In this document: one piece after another, positions 52,880-61,502 of the stretch
How positions within the stretch are numbered: position 1 is the stretch's first letter
Layout of the letters: the number at the start of each line of letters is the position of its first letter
NCBI GenBank assembly: GCA_036351775.1
Contig: JAZBPX010000064.1
Location: 62,001-126,000 of the forward strand
From: Pacificimonas sp036351775
GTDB taxonomy: Bacteria; Pseudomonadota; Alphaproteobacteria; Sphingomonadales; Sphingomonadaceae
Length of the DNA stretch: 64,000 bases
Direction of reading: 5' to 3'
Notes under the pieces: model-generated
The model's database searches: none
What the model saw: only the letters and a program-made list of their open reading frames with translations
What the model was told of the DNA's origin: nothing
Position numbers and translations under genes: made by a program

Positions 52880-54808
52880 ATGCTGTCATTTCTGCGCCGC
52901 GTCCCGGGATGGGTGCTCGGTCTGATTTTCGCCGTCATCGCCGTGGCCTTCATCATTACCGGCATGGGCAACCCCCTTGGCGGCGGCGGCGGAACGGGCG
53001 CGCCGGTCGCGCAGGTCGGCGAGCGCACGATCACGTCCGGCCAGCTTGCGCAGAATTTCGACCGCCAGCTTCAGCAGGTGCGGCAGGAAACGCCGACGCT
53101 AACGACGGAGGAGGCGCTGGACGGGGGCGCGCTCAGCGCTGTCCTTGACCGCCTGGTCTATGCTGCCGGCCTTCAGGAATTCGCCAGCCGCCTTGGCCTC
53201 GCTACGTCGAAGCGTCTTGTCGATGCCGAGATCGCCAGCATGGATGCCTTCACCGGCCCGACCGGTCAGTTCAGCGAGCAGACCTACCGCGAGATCCTCG
53301 CGCGCCAGCGCATCAACGAGCAGCAGTTCCGGGAGGATATTGCCGGTGACGTCCTGAACCGCCAGCTTCTCGCTGTCGTCGTTGATGGGATGGACGTTCC
53401 GCGCGGCGTCGCGGAACCCTTCGCGCTTCGCCAGCTCGAGCAGCGCACGCTGCGCGTCGGCGCCCTTCCCTACGCCTCGTTCGAAATCGAAGAACCGACC
53501 GACGAGGAGCTTCAGGCCTTCTACGAAGAGAACATCACGCGCTTCACAGTCCCGGAGCGCCGCGCCTTCCGCTACGCCGTCTTCGACCGTGCAGCCTTTC
53601 TGGAAAATGTCGTCGTCACGGACGAGGAAGTTGCCGACTTCTACGAACGCTCCGACGATCTTTATGGCCGCACGGAAGCGCGCAAGGTCCTGCAGATTGT
53701 CACGCAGAGCGAGGCTTCGGCCGAGGAAATGGCCGCCCGCGTCCGGAACGGCGAAGATTTCAACACCGTTGCTGCTGAGCTGTTCGACTACGCCCCGGCC
53801 GACACCGATCTCGGCGACGTCAGCGAGGCCGACCTTGCCGGGACAATCAACGCAGAGGTCGCGGCCGCTGCCTTTGCCGGTGAGGACGGCACCGTTGTCG
53901 GCCCGCTGGAAACCAGCTTCGGCTATCACGTCCTGATGATCGACGATGTCAGCGTTACGGAGGCGCAGCCGCTTGCTGCCGTTGCGCCCGCGATTCGCGA
54001 GCGCCTGTCCGCGGAGAAGGCAGAAACCGAACTCGCCGACCAGATCACCGCCGTGCAGGACGCGGTTGATGACGGCCTCAGCCTCTCGGAGGTCGAGGCG
54101 GATCTGGGCCTGACACTGATTGCGCCCCCGCCGCTGACGCAGGCTGGCCGAACGCCGAGCGATCCCGAGTTTCGCTTCCCGCAGGACGATCTAGCCGTCC
54201 TGACCGCGGCCTTTGAACTCCTTGAAGGGGACGACCCTGCCATCGAACAGATTGGCGAGGGCCGCTTTGCGATCGTGGGCCTCGAACAGGTCATGGCGCC
54301 CGCGCCCCAGCCGCTTGCCGATATTCGTGAACAGGTCACCGCTGCCTACATCGCGCGCGGCCAGATCCTTGCCGCCGAAGCCAAAGCGGAGGAAATCGTA
54401 GAGGCGGTCCGCGCTGGCGGCGACCTGGACGCGCTTCTGGCGGCCGAAGGCGTGCCGCCGACGCAGGACCTGACCGCTCGGCGGATCGAACTTGCCGCGC
54501 AGGCGGGCCAGCTTCCGAACTACGTCGCGCTCGGCTTCGTGCAGAATGAGGGCGAGGTTGCCAGCGTGCCATTCCCGGAACAAGGCCTCCAGACCATCGT
54601 CCTGACCGCCGATATCGTCGAGGGCCGGATCGAGGATGCCCCGCAGCTTGTCGATACGATCCGCGCCCAGCTTCGGGAGGCTCAGCAGGCCGAAATTGCC
54701 GTCGCCTTCGCAACCGCGGCCCGCGATCAGGTCGGTGTCGAGATCTTCCCTGAGAACATCGCGGCGCTCGATGCGCAGTACCGGGTAACCGCGAACCCGG
54801 CCGATTAG
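52880..54808 (+). CDS. PpiD/SurA-like membrane-anchored periplasmic peptidyl-prolyl isomerase
   Basis: Chaperone at the exit of the Sec channel. The 642-residue protein starts LRRVPGWVLG and has one span (about 11-28), then a SurA_N/PpiD-type helical region (about 45-190), a parvulin-like PPIC domain (about 240-360, with ARKVLQIVTQSEASAEEMA and ETSFGYHVLMI) and long C-terminal chaperone helices. Layout equals E. coli PpiD (623 aa). It begins the plus-strand run that continues with trpE after 47 nt. Confidence 0.9.
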   Translation: MLSFLRRVPGWVLGLIFAVIAVAFIITGMGNPLGGGGGTGAPVAQVGERTITSGQLAQNFDRQLQQVRQETPTLTTEEALDGGALSAVLDRLVYAAGLQEFASRLGLATSKRLVDAEIASMDAFTGPTGQFSEQTYREILARQRINEQQFREDIAGDVLNRQLLAVVVDGMDVPRGVAEPFALRQLEQRTLRVGALPYASFEIEEPTDEELQAFYEENITRFTVPERRAFRYAVFDRAAFLENVVVTDEEVADFYERSDDLYGRTEARKVLQIVTQSEASAEEMAARVRNGEDFNTVAAELFDYAPADTDLGDVSEADLAGTINAEVAAAAFAGEDGTVVGPLETSFGYHVLMIDDVSVTEAQPLAAVAPAIRERLSAEKAETELADQITAVQDAVDDGLSLSEVEADLGLTLIAPPPLTQAGRTPSDPEFRFPQDDLAVLTAAFELLEGDDPAIEQIGEGRFAIVGLEQVMAPAPQPLADIREQVTAAYIARGQILAAEAKAEEIVEAVRAGGDLDALLAAEGVPPTQDLTARRIELAAQAGQLPNYVALGFVQNEGEVASVPFPEQGLQTIVLTADIVEGRIEDAPQLVDTIRAQLREAQQAEIAVAFATAARDQVGVEIFPENIAALDAQYRVTANPAD

Positions 54809-54855
54809 GTCGCGGGCGCGCTCCGGCAGCAGCAGTCAGGCAGAGGCGCGCCTTC

Positions 54856-56367
54856 ATGACCCTTCGGCCAGACCGCCCCGCATTCGATGCCGCTTACGAA
54901 AGGGGTGCACCGCAGCTCGTCTGGACGCGCGCGGTCGCCGACACCGACACCCCCGTATCCGCCATGCTGAAGCTGGCAAGGCCGAAGTCCGGCGCGTTCC
55001 TTCTCGAATCGGTTGAGGGGGGCGCAGTTCGCGGACGCTATTCGCTTCTCGGTTTCGATCCCGATCTCGCCATCCGCGCCGCGAACGGGACGTGCGAGCG
55101 CAACGCGCAGTTCGACCGTGACCCGGCGGCGTTCACGCCCCTGCCTGGCGACCCGCTCGGCAACCTTCGCGAGGCGGTCGAGGCCTGCCGCATGACAGTC
55201 CCGGGCAGCCTGCCGCCGGTGTTCAGCACCCTCGTCGGCTATCTGGGTTATGAATGCGTCTCGCTGGTGGAACCCGTTGAGCCCGCAGCGGGTGAAGGGA
55301 TCGGCCTGCCAGATCTGTTTTTCGTCCGCCCGTCCCTGATCCTCGTGTTCGACCAGCTAGAGGCCACGCTCTTCATCGCCGCTCCCGTTTACCCGCAAGA
55401 GACCGAGGACGCGGCCAGTGCCTATACCCGGGCCGCCGAGCGCATCGAGACCGCGCAGGCAAAGCTCGCCGGACCCCTCCCCCCTTCGTCAAAAGCGGCA
55501 GACCTTCCCGATGGCACCCTGAGCCCCGTGGTCAGTCCCGAGGACTATGCCGACCGGGTAAGCCGCGCCAAGGAGTACATTCTCGCCGGCGACATCTTTC
55601 AGGTCGTCCTCGCGCAGCGCTTCTCCATGGACTTCCCGCTCCCGCCGCTCGACCTCTACCGCGCGCTCCGCCGCATCAATCCGTCGCCCTTCCTCTACCT
55701 CCTCGACCTGCCCGCCTTCGGCCTCATTGGATCGAGTCCCGAGATCCTTGTCCGTGTGCGCGGCGACGACGTCACCATCCGCCCCATCGCGGGCACCCGT
55801 CCCCGCGGTGCCGACGCTGCGGAGGATGCCGCCAACGAGGCAAGCCTCCTCGCCGACCCCAAGGAACTCGCCGAACATCTCATGCTCCTCGACCTCGGCC
55901 GCAACGATGCAGGCCGCATCGCGGCCCCCCGTTCCGTTTCCGTCACCGAGCGCGAAACGGTCGAATATTACAGCCACGTCATGCACATCGTCTCGAACGT
56001 CGAAGCGAAACTCTCACCCGACAAGGACGCGCTCGACGCCATGATGGCGGGCTTTCCCGCCGGCACCGTCTCCGGCGCGCCAAAGGTCCGCGCCATGCAG
56101 ATCATCGGCGAGCTGGAGCACGAAAAGCGCGGGGCCTATGCGGGCGGCGTCGGCTATTTCTCACCTGGCGGCGACATGGACAGCTGCATCATCCTCCGCA
56201 CCGCGGTCCTGAAGGACGGGGTCATGCACGTTCAGGCGGGCGCGGGCATCGTCGCTGACAGCGATCCCGCCTATGAACAGCGCGAATGCGAGGCCAAGGC
56301 GGGCGCGCTTATCGCCGCCGCGCGCGAGGCCCTCCGGGTCGCAGGCGAAGCGGGGTACGGCCAATGA
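54856..56367 (+). CDS. trpE: Anthranilate synthase component I
   Basis: Makes anthranilate from chorismate, the first tryptophan step. The 503-residue protein has the N-terminal feedback-site pattern AFLLESVEGG (LLES), the chorismate-binding core with DIFQVVLAQRFS, IAGTRPRG, LDLGRNDAGR and AGTVSGAPKVRAMQII. It is coupled to trpG by a 4-nt ATGA overlap. Only 47 nt separate it from the preceding ppiD-like gene, too short for a classical leader-peptide attenuator. Confidence 0.97.
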   Translation: MTLRPDRPAFDAAYERGAPQLVWTRAVADTDTPVSAMLKLARPKSGAFLLESVEGGAVRGRYSLLGFDPDLAIRAANGTCERNAQFDRDPAAFTPLPGDPLGNLREAVEACRMTVPGSLPPVFSTLVGYLGYECVSLVEPVEPAAGEGIGLPDLFFVRPSLILVFDQLEATLFIAAPVYPQETEDAASAYTRAAERIETAQAKLAGPLPPSSKAADLPDGTLSPVVSPEDYADRVSRAKEYILAGDIFQVVLAQRFSMDFPLPPLDLYRALRRINPSPFLYLLDLPAFGLIGSSPEILVRVRGDDVTIRPIAGTRPRGADAAEDAANEASLLADPKELAEHLMLLDLGRNDAGRIAAPRSVSVTERETVEYYSHVMHIVSNVEAKLSPDKDALDAMMAGFPAGTVSGAPKVRAMQIIGELEHEKRGAYAGGVGYFSPGGDMDSCIILRTAVLKDGVMHVQAGAGIVADSDPAYEQRECEAKAGALIAAAREALRVAGEAGYGQ

Positions 56368-56933
56368 TCCTCGTCATCGATAATTACGACAGCTTCACCT
56401 ATAATCTCGTCCATTATCTTCAGGAACTGGGCGAGACCGTCGAGGTCATCCGCAACGACAAGGTCGATGCCCCGGGTGCCCTCGCGCTGAAGCCGGAAGC
56501 CGTCCTGATTTCGCCCGGCCCCTGCACCCCGAACGAGGCGGGCATCACCCTGGATCTGGTCGCTGCCTGTCACGATGCGCGGATGCCGCTCCTCGGCGTC
56601 TGCCTCGGCCATCAGGCCATCGCCCAGCATTTCGGCGGCCGCGTCGTCCGCGCAAAGGCGGTCATGCACGGCAAGACCAGCCCCGTGCGCCATGACGGTA
56701 CCGGCGTCTTTGCCTCCCTCCCTTCGCCCTTTACGGCCACCCGCTATCACAGCCTGATCGCCGAAGGGATCGACACGCCTCTCATCCAGAACGCCTGGAG
56801 CGATGACGGCGTCGTTCAGGGCCTGCGCCATGAAAACGGTCTTATCCACGGCGTGCAGTTCCACCCGGAAAGCATCGCCACCGAACATGGCCACGACCTC
56901 CTTGCGAACTTCATGAAGCTGGCACGCGCATGA
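56364..56933 (+). CDS. trpG: Anthranilate synthase component II (glutamine amidotransferase)
   Basis: Supplies ammonia from glutamine to TrpE; the same protein may also serve p-aminobenzoate synthase, as in some bacteria. The 189-residue class I amidotransferase has nucleophile C80 in LGVCLGHQAI and the His/Glu pair in VQFHPESIATEHG (H167, E169). The ATG at 56364 overlaps the trpE stop, and its own stop overlaps the trpD start by 4 nt. It is separate from TrpD, unlike the fused E. coli TrpGD. Confidence 0.97.
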   Translation: MILVIDNYDSFTYNLVHYLQELGETVEVIRNDKVDAPGALALKPEAVLISPGPCTPNEAGITLDLVAACHDARMPLLGVCLGHQAIAQHFGGRVVRAKAVMHGKTSPVRHDGTGVFASLPSPFTATRYHSLIAEGIDTPLIQNAWSDDGVVQGLRHENGLIHGVQFHPESIATEHGHDLLANFMKLARA

Positions 56934-57913
56934 CTGCCCTTCCCTCCGGCGCCGAGCCGCTCGCGGACCCGCGCGCCATTTTCGACGAGATCCTGTCCGG
57001 CAATGTCGATGACGCGGAGATCGCCCGCTTTCTTGTCGCCCTCGCCGACCGCGGCGAGACGGTCGATGAAATCGTCGGCGCCGCCCGCGCCCTTCGCAGC
57101 CGCATGGTCGCCGTCGCCGTCCCGGAGGCCGCGGTCGATGTGTGCGGCACCGGCGGCGACGGCGCGCACACCCTCAACATCTCCACCGCTGTCGCTATCG
57201 TCGTGGCGGCATGCGGCGTGCCGATGGCGAAGCACGGCAACCGCGCCGCCTCCTCGAAGTCCGGCGCAGCCGATGTTCTCTCCGCCCTCGGCCTCAAGCT
57301 CGATCTCGAACCGGACCGCGTCGAAGCCTCGATCCGCGAAATCGGCATCGGCTTCCTGTTCGCCGCGCGCCACCACCCGGTCATGGCCCGCGTGGCCCCC
57401 GTCCGCCGCGCTCTGAAGCGCCGCACGATCTTCAACCTTCTCGGCCCGCTTGCAAATCCCGGCGGCGTGAAGCGCCAGCTCGTCGGCGTGTTCTCCCCCG
57501 AATGGACGCAGCCCCTTGCCGCCGCCCTCGGCGATCTCGGCGCGGAGCGCGCTCTTGTGGTTCACGGCGCGGACGGGCTCGATGAACTCTCCGTCACCGG
57601 CCCCAGCGAGGCGGCCTTCTTTTCAGGCGGCACAGTCACCGCCCAGACGATCACTCCCGCAGACGCAAACCTTACCGAGCACAGCCTCGATGCCCTCCGC
57701 GGCGGCACGCCGGAGGAGAACGCCGCCGCCCTTCTGCGCCTCCTCGATGGCGAGACAGGCGCCTACCGCGACGTTGTCGTTCTCAATGCCGCCGCCGCCC
57801 TCATGGTCGCGGGCCGCGCGGAAACGCTTGCAGAAGGCGCTGAACACGCCCACATCGCGCTCGACGAGGGGTTGGCCCGCAAAAAGCTGGAAGAGTGGAG
57901 GCAATTCGCGTGA
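56930..57913 (+). CDS. trpD: Anthranilate phosphoribosyltransferase
   Basis: Joins anthranilate to PRPP, second tryptophan step. The 327-residue protein has the PRPP-binding glycine motif DVCGTGGDGAHT (CGTGGDG at 72-78), the KHGNRAASS loop (101-109) and the anthranilate-site RRTIFNLLGPLANP. Both ends overlap neighbours (ATGA with trpG, GTGA with trpC), so expression is probably tightly coupled. Confidence 0.97.
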   Translation: MTALPSGAEPLADPRAIFDEILSGNVDDAEIARFLVALADRGETVDEIVGAARALRSRMVAVAVPEAAVDVCGTGGDGAHTLNISTAVAIVVAACGVPMAKHGNRAASSKSGAADVLSALGLKLDLEPDRVEASIREIGIGFLFAARHHPVMARVAPVRRALKRRTIFNLLGPLANPGGVKRQLVGVFSPEWTQPLAAALGDLGAERALVVHGADGLDELSVTGPSEAAFFSGGTVTAQTITPADANLTEHSLDALRGGTPEENAAALLRLLDGETGAYRDVVVLNAAAALMVAGRAETLAEGAEHAHIALDEGLARKKLEEWRQFA

Positions 57914-58692
57914 GCGAAACGCTGAACGAGATTATTGCGCACAAGCGGACCATTTTGAAGGACCGCAAGAAGGCCGTGCCGCTCCCGATCCTTGAGGCCA
58001 AGGCTGCCGGGCAGCCGCCCGCTCGCGGCTTCGTCGCGGCCCTTCGCGCCGTCCATGGCCGCCACCCCCTGATCGCCGAACTGAAGCGCGCGAGTCCGTC
58101 CAAGGGCCTGATCCGCGAGGATTTCGACGTTCCGAAGCTCGCCCGCGCCTATGTGAACGGAGGCGCGGCCTGCTTGTCAGTCCTGACGGAGGAACGCTGG
58201 TTTCAGGGCAGCGACGACGACCTGAAGATCGCCCGCGGGGCCATGCACCTGCCCGTTCTCCGCAAGGACTTCATCGTCGATCCCTACCAGATCGTCGAAA
58301 GCCGCGCGATCGGCGCCGACGCCATCCTCCTCATCATGGCCGCGCTGAACCCCTATGAGGTGCGCGACATGGAAATCATGGCCCGCGATCTCGGCCTCGA
58401 CGTCCTGGTCGAGGTGCATGACGAGAAGGAACTGGAGGGCGCGCTGAAGCTCAAAACGCCGCTTATCGGTATCAACAACCGCGACCTGAACACGATGCAG
58501 GTCGACCTCGAAACGACCGAACGCCTTGCCCGGCTGGTTCCTAAGGATCGCATCGTCGTCTCTGAAAGCGGCCTGACGAACCGCCATGAGCTCGACCGGC
58601 TCCGCCAGCGCGGTGCCGGTGCGTTCCTCGTCGGCGAATCGCTGATGCGTCAGGACGATATCGGTGCCGCCACCCGCCAGCTGATCGGCTGA
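57910..58692 (+). CDS. trpC: Indole-3-glycerol phosphate synthase
   Basis: Forms the indole ring from CdRP. The 260-residue TIM-barrel protein has the conserved ELKRASPSKGLI, LRKDFIVDPYQI, GINNRDL and VSESGL segments with the catalytic lysines and glutamates. The start is a GTG at 57910 that overlaps the trpD stop by 4 nt. It is a stand-alone TrpC, not fused to TrpF. trpF, trpB and trpA are not in the window. Confidence 0.97.
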   Translation: MSETLNEIIAHKRTILKDRKKAVPLPILEAKAAGQPPARGFVAALRAVHGRHPLIAELKRASPSKGLIREDFDVPKLARAYVNGGAACLSVLTEERWFQGSDDDLKIARGAMHLPVLRKDFIVDPYQIVESRAIGADAILLIMAALNPYEVRDMEIMARDLGLDVLVEVHDEKELEGALKLKTPLIGINNRDLNTMQVDLETTERLARLVPKDRIVVSESGLTNRHELDRLRQRGAGAFLVGESLMRQDDIGAATRQLIG

Positions 58693-58716
58693 GCGGGGGC
58701 GAAGGTAGGACCGCTC

Positions 58717-59202
58717 ATGCCGCCGCTGACCCATCTCGATGAGGACGGCGCGGCCCGCATGGTGGACATCTCCGCCAAGGCCGAGACGAAGCGCATCGCC
58801 ATCGCCGAGGGCCGCGTGCTGATGTCCGCGGAAGCCCTCTCGGCCATCCGCGACGGCAGCGCGCCCAAGGGCGATGTCATCGCCGCCGCCCGCATCGCCG
58901 GCATTCAGGCCGCGAAGAAAACCGCCGAGCTTATCCCCCTCTGCCACCCCCTGCCCGTTACGGGCATGAGCATCGACTTCACGCTTACCGGCACCGGCGT
59001 CACCGTCACTGCAGAAGTCTCCACGACGTTCGGCACCGGCGTCGAAATGGAGGCGCTGACGGCTGTGTCGGTGGCCTGCCTGACCATCTACGACATGGCG
59101 AAGGCCCTCGATAAGGCCATGCGCGTCGACGGCATCCGCCTCCTCAAGAAGATCGGCGGCAAGTCCGGCACCTGGACCGCGCCCGACCTCACCGATGCTT
59201 GA
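58717..59202 (+). CDS. moaC: Cyclic pyranopterin monophosphate synthase
   Basis: Second half-step of molybdenum cofactor synthesis, forming cPMP from the MoaA product. The 161-residue protein has the MoaC signatures MVDISAKAETKRIA, IPLCHPLPVTG and GVEMEALTAVSVACLTIYDM (in part) and a C-terminal KIGGKSG loop. Length equals E. coli MoaC (161 aa). It follows trpC by 24 nt and overlaps moeA by 8 nt. MoaA is not in the window. Confidence 0.97.
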   Translation: MPPLTHLDEDGAARMVDISAKAETKRIAIAEGRVLMSAEALSAIRDGSAPKGDVIAAARIAGIQAAKKTAELIPLCHPLPVTGMSIDFTLTGTGVTVTAEVSTTFGTGVEMEALTAVSVACLTIYDMAKALDKAMRVDGIRLLKKIGGKSGTWTAPDLTDA

Positions 59203-60391
59203 GTATGAGGAGGCATTGGCCCGCATTCTCGCGGGCGCTGAACCGCTCGCCGCCGAACCCATCGCCCTGACAGACGCGGCAGGCCGCACCCTTGCCGCGC
59301 CTGTGACCGCAAAGCGCGACCAGCCTCCCTTCGACGCCTCCGCCATGGACGGCTACGCGGTCCGCTGGTCCGACCTGCCCGGCCCCTTCCGCCTGATCGG
59401 CGAAAGCGCCGCCGGTTCAGCCTTCGATGGCAAGGTCGGCAAGGGCGAAACCGTCCGCATCTTCACCGGCGCCGCCGTCCCGGTCGGTGCGGACACGGTC
59501 GTCGTCCAGGAAGAAGTCGCAGCCTCGGGAGGGACCATCGAGATCTCCGGCGACGGTCCGCCCCGCCAGGGCGCCCACATTCGCCCCTGCGGCTTCGATT
59601 TCACTGCAGGCTCTGCACTGATTGAAGCTGGCCAGAGACTCTCCCCCCGCCATCTCGCGCTCGCCGCCGCAGCAGGGCACGGCGAACTCGCGGTCCACCG
59701 CCGTCCGCGCATCACCCTCATTGCCAATGGCGACGAACTCGTGCCCCCGGGAGAGACGCCAGCCCCCGGCCAGATCACTGCCTCATCCTCCGCCGTGATC
59801 GCCGCCCAGCTCCGCGCCGCAGGGGCCGAGGTCTGCGATGCCGGGATCATCCCCGACGACGCAGAGGCCCTCGCCGCCGCCCTGATCAGCGCCGCCGACA
59901 CCAGCGATCTCATCATCACGATGGGCGGCGCATCGGTCGGCGACCACGATCACATGCACACTGCAATGGACAGCGCGGGCGCACAGCGCGATTTCTGGCG
60001 CATCGCCATCCGCCCCGGAAAGCCGCTGATCCACGGCCAGATCGACAAGGCCCGCCTCCTCGGCCTCCCCGGCAATCCCGTCTCAGCCTATGTCTGCGCG
60101 CTGCTCTTCGCCGAGCCCCTGATCCGCGCTTGGCAGAACCAGGCGTCCGGGGAGCAGACGATCACCATGCCCCTCGCCGCATCCGTGGACGCCAACGACC
60201 GCCGCCGCGATCACCTGCGCGCCGAGATCATGGACGGCACCGTTCGCCCACTCTCCACACAGGACAGTTCCCAACTTGCCATTCTGGCCCGCGCCGATGC
60301 GCTAATCGTCCGTCCACCTCACGCGCCTGCGGCGGAGCCCGGTACAGCTGTTCCCGTTATGTTGCTTGACAAGGCTTGGCGCGCCGCTTAG
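59195..60391 (+). CDS. moeA: Molybdopterin molybdotransferase
   Basis: Inserts molybdenum into adenylylated molybdopterin. The 398-residue protein has the MoeA N-terminal AMDGYAVRWSDL, the GAAVPVGADTVVVQE domain, and the MogA-like domain with NGDELVPPGETP, TMGGASVGDHDHM and LLGLPGNPVSAYVCALLF (each in part). E. coli MoeA has 411 residues. It ends 34 nt before the lexA start; the lexA SOS box lies between. Confidence 0.96.
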   Translation: MLEYEEALARILAGAEPLAAEPIALTDAAGRTLAAPVTAKRDQPPFDASAMDGYAVRWSDLPGPFRLIGESAAGSAFDGKVGKGETVRIFTGAAVPVGADTVVVQEEVAASGGTIEISGDGPPRQGAHIRPCGFDFTAGSALIEAGQRLSPRHLALAAAAGHGELAVHRRPRITLIANGDELVPPGETPAPGQITASSSAVIAAQLRAAGAEVCDAGIIPDDAEALAAALISAADTSDLIITMGGASVGDHDHMHTAMDSAGAQRDFWRIAIRPGKPLIHGQIDKARLLGLPGNPVSAYVCALLFAEPLIRAWQNQASGEQTITMPLAASVDANDRRRDHLRAEIMDGTVRPLSTQDSSQLAILARADALIVRPPHAPAAEPGTAVPVMLLDKAWRAA

Positions 60392-60393
60392 CC

Positions 60394-60408
60394 GTTCCCT
60401 ATTCGTTC
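60394..60408. promoter_or_regulatory. SOS box (LexA operator), alphaproteobacterial type
   Basis: A perfect GTTC-N7-GTTC direct repeat (GTTC at 60394-60397 and 60405-60408), the known LexA site of alphaproteobacteria, begins 3 nt after the moeA stop and 18 nt before the lexA ATG. Its place implies that LexA represses its own gene from a promoter inside the end of moeA. Confidence 0.9.
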
Positions 60409-60425
60409 TCTCACGGAGGGTCGGC

Positions 60426-61082
60426 ATGCTTACCGAGAAACAGCACCAGCTTTTGATGTTCATCCACAACCGTTTGCAGGACAAGGGCGTTTCACCCTCG
60501 TTCGAGGAGATGAAGGATGCGCTCGACCTGAAGTCGAAAAGCGGTGTGCACCGGATCGTCAGCGCGCTTGAGGAGCGGCAGTTCATCCGCCGCCTTCCGA
60601 ACCGCGCCCGCGCTCTTGAGGTGCTGAAACTGCCGGAGGCGGAGGTGGCAAAGCTGACCCCGCGCAAGAAGATCCCGGCCGCTGCAAACGACAGCGAGGC
60701 GGACATCGTCGACATCCCCCTGCACGGCCGCATTGCCGCCGGTCAGCCGATCGAGGCGATGGAGACCCGCGAAACGCTGTCGCTGCCGACGTCTCTTCTT
60801 GGCAAGGGCGATCATTACGCGCTGGAAGTGTCCGGCGATTCCATGATCGACGCTGGTATCTACGAAGGCGACTACGCCCTGATCGAGCGCCGCGAAACCG
60901 CGAGCGATGGCGACATTGTCGTGGCGCTTGTCGACGAAGAAGACGCAACGCTGAAATATCTGCGAAAGCGCGGCGACATGATCCGGCTCGACCCCGCGAA
61001 CAGCGAGCACCAGCCGCAGAACTACGCCGCCCACCGCGTCCGCATCCAGGGGCGCCTCGTCGGTCTCCTCCGCCGCTACTGA
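60426..61082 (+). CDS. lexA: LexA repressor
   Basis: SOS regulator that self-cleaves with RecA-ssDNA. The 218-residue protein has the winged-helix domain (MLTEKQHQLLMFIHNRLQDK, PSFEEMKDALDLKSKSGVHR), the Ala-Gly cleavage site in RIAAGQPIE (A105-G106), and the Ser-Lys dyad S139 (VSGDSMIDAG) and K177 (DATLKYL). GGAGGG is 5 nt before the ATG. The domain linker is slightly longer than in E. coli (202 aa). Convergent with the cupin gene. Confidence 0.97.
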   Translation: MLTEKQHQLLMFIHNRLQDKGVSPSFEEMKDALDLKSKSGVHRIVSALEERQFIRRLPNRARALEVLKLPEAEVAKLTPRKKIPAAANDSEADIVDIPLHGRIAAGQPIEAMETRETLSLPTSLLGKGDHYALEVSGDSMIDAGIYEGDYALIERRETASDGDIVVALVDEEDATLKYLRKRGDMIRLDPANSEHQPQNYAAHRVRIQGRLVGLLRRY

Positions 61083-61103
61083 CGGGCAGAGACCAAAGGG
61101 CGT

Positions 61104-61502
61104 TTAGCGGGGCCGGTTTTCGGTCCCCTCACCCGCCGTGATAAACAGGCAGGTCGCTTCCTTCGCAACGTCGGCGGTGTGCCAGGTACCCGGCGGATTG
61201 ATGGCATATTCGCCATCGGTTAGCGTGACCGTCGCCTCGCTGTTGTCGGCGTGCCTTTGATGCAGCACGATCTGGCCAGACAAGCACAGCACCACCTCGT
61301 CGCCATTGGGGTGCATTTCCCATACATTCCAGTCTTCGGCAAAGCGGTGCATGGCAACCAGCCGCCCCTCCGCCCCGTCGGCGGCGTGGCGCTGGCCATA
61401 GCCCATGTACCAGTCAACCTCGCCCGTGAAGGTCGGCTCAACCTCCGCCTTCGCACCCAGTCCCAGGTGGATCGGCCGTTCATTCAGATCGTAAACGCTC
61501 AT
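61104..61502 (-). CDS. Cupin-domain protein
   Basis: A 132-residue single-cupin protein, probably a metal-binding enzyme or sugar/ligand sensor. Cupin motif 1 is visible in WEMHPNGDEVVLCLSGQIVLH (in part; H64, E69) and motif 2 in NPPGTWHTADV (H108). The pattern HPNGDEVVLCLSG resembles small cupins annotated as of unknown function. It follows comEC with a 4-nt overlap (ATGA), which suggests co-expression but says nothing clear about the reaction. Confidence 0.82.
   Translation of the reverse strand: MSVYDLNERPIHLGLGAKAEVEPTFTGEVDWYMGYGQRHAADGAEGRLVAMHRFAEDWNVWEMHPNGDEVVLCLSGQIVLHQRHADNSEATVTLTDGEYAINPPGTWHTADVAKEATCLFITAGEGTENRPR

Noticed and set aside
54809..54855. Tryptophan attenuator before trpE
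   Set aside because: Only 47 nt are available, with no Trp-rich leader peptide or paired hairpins.
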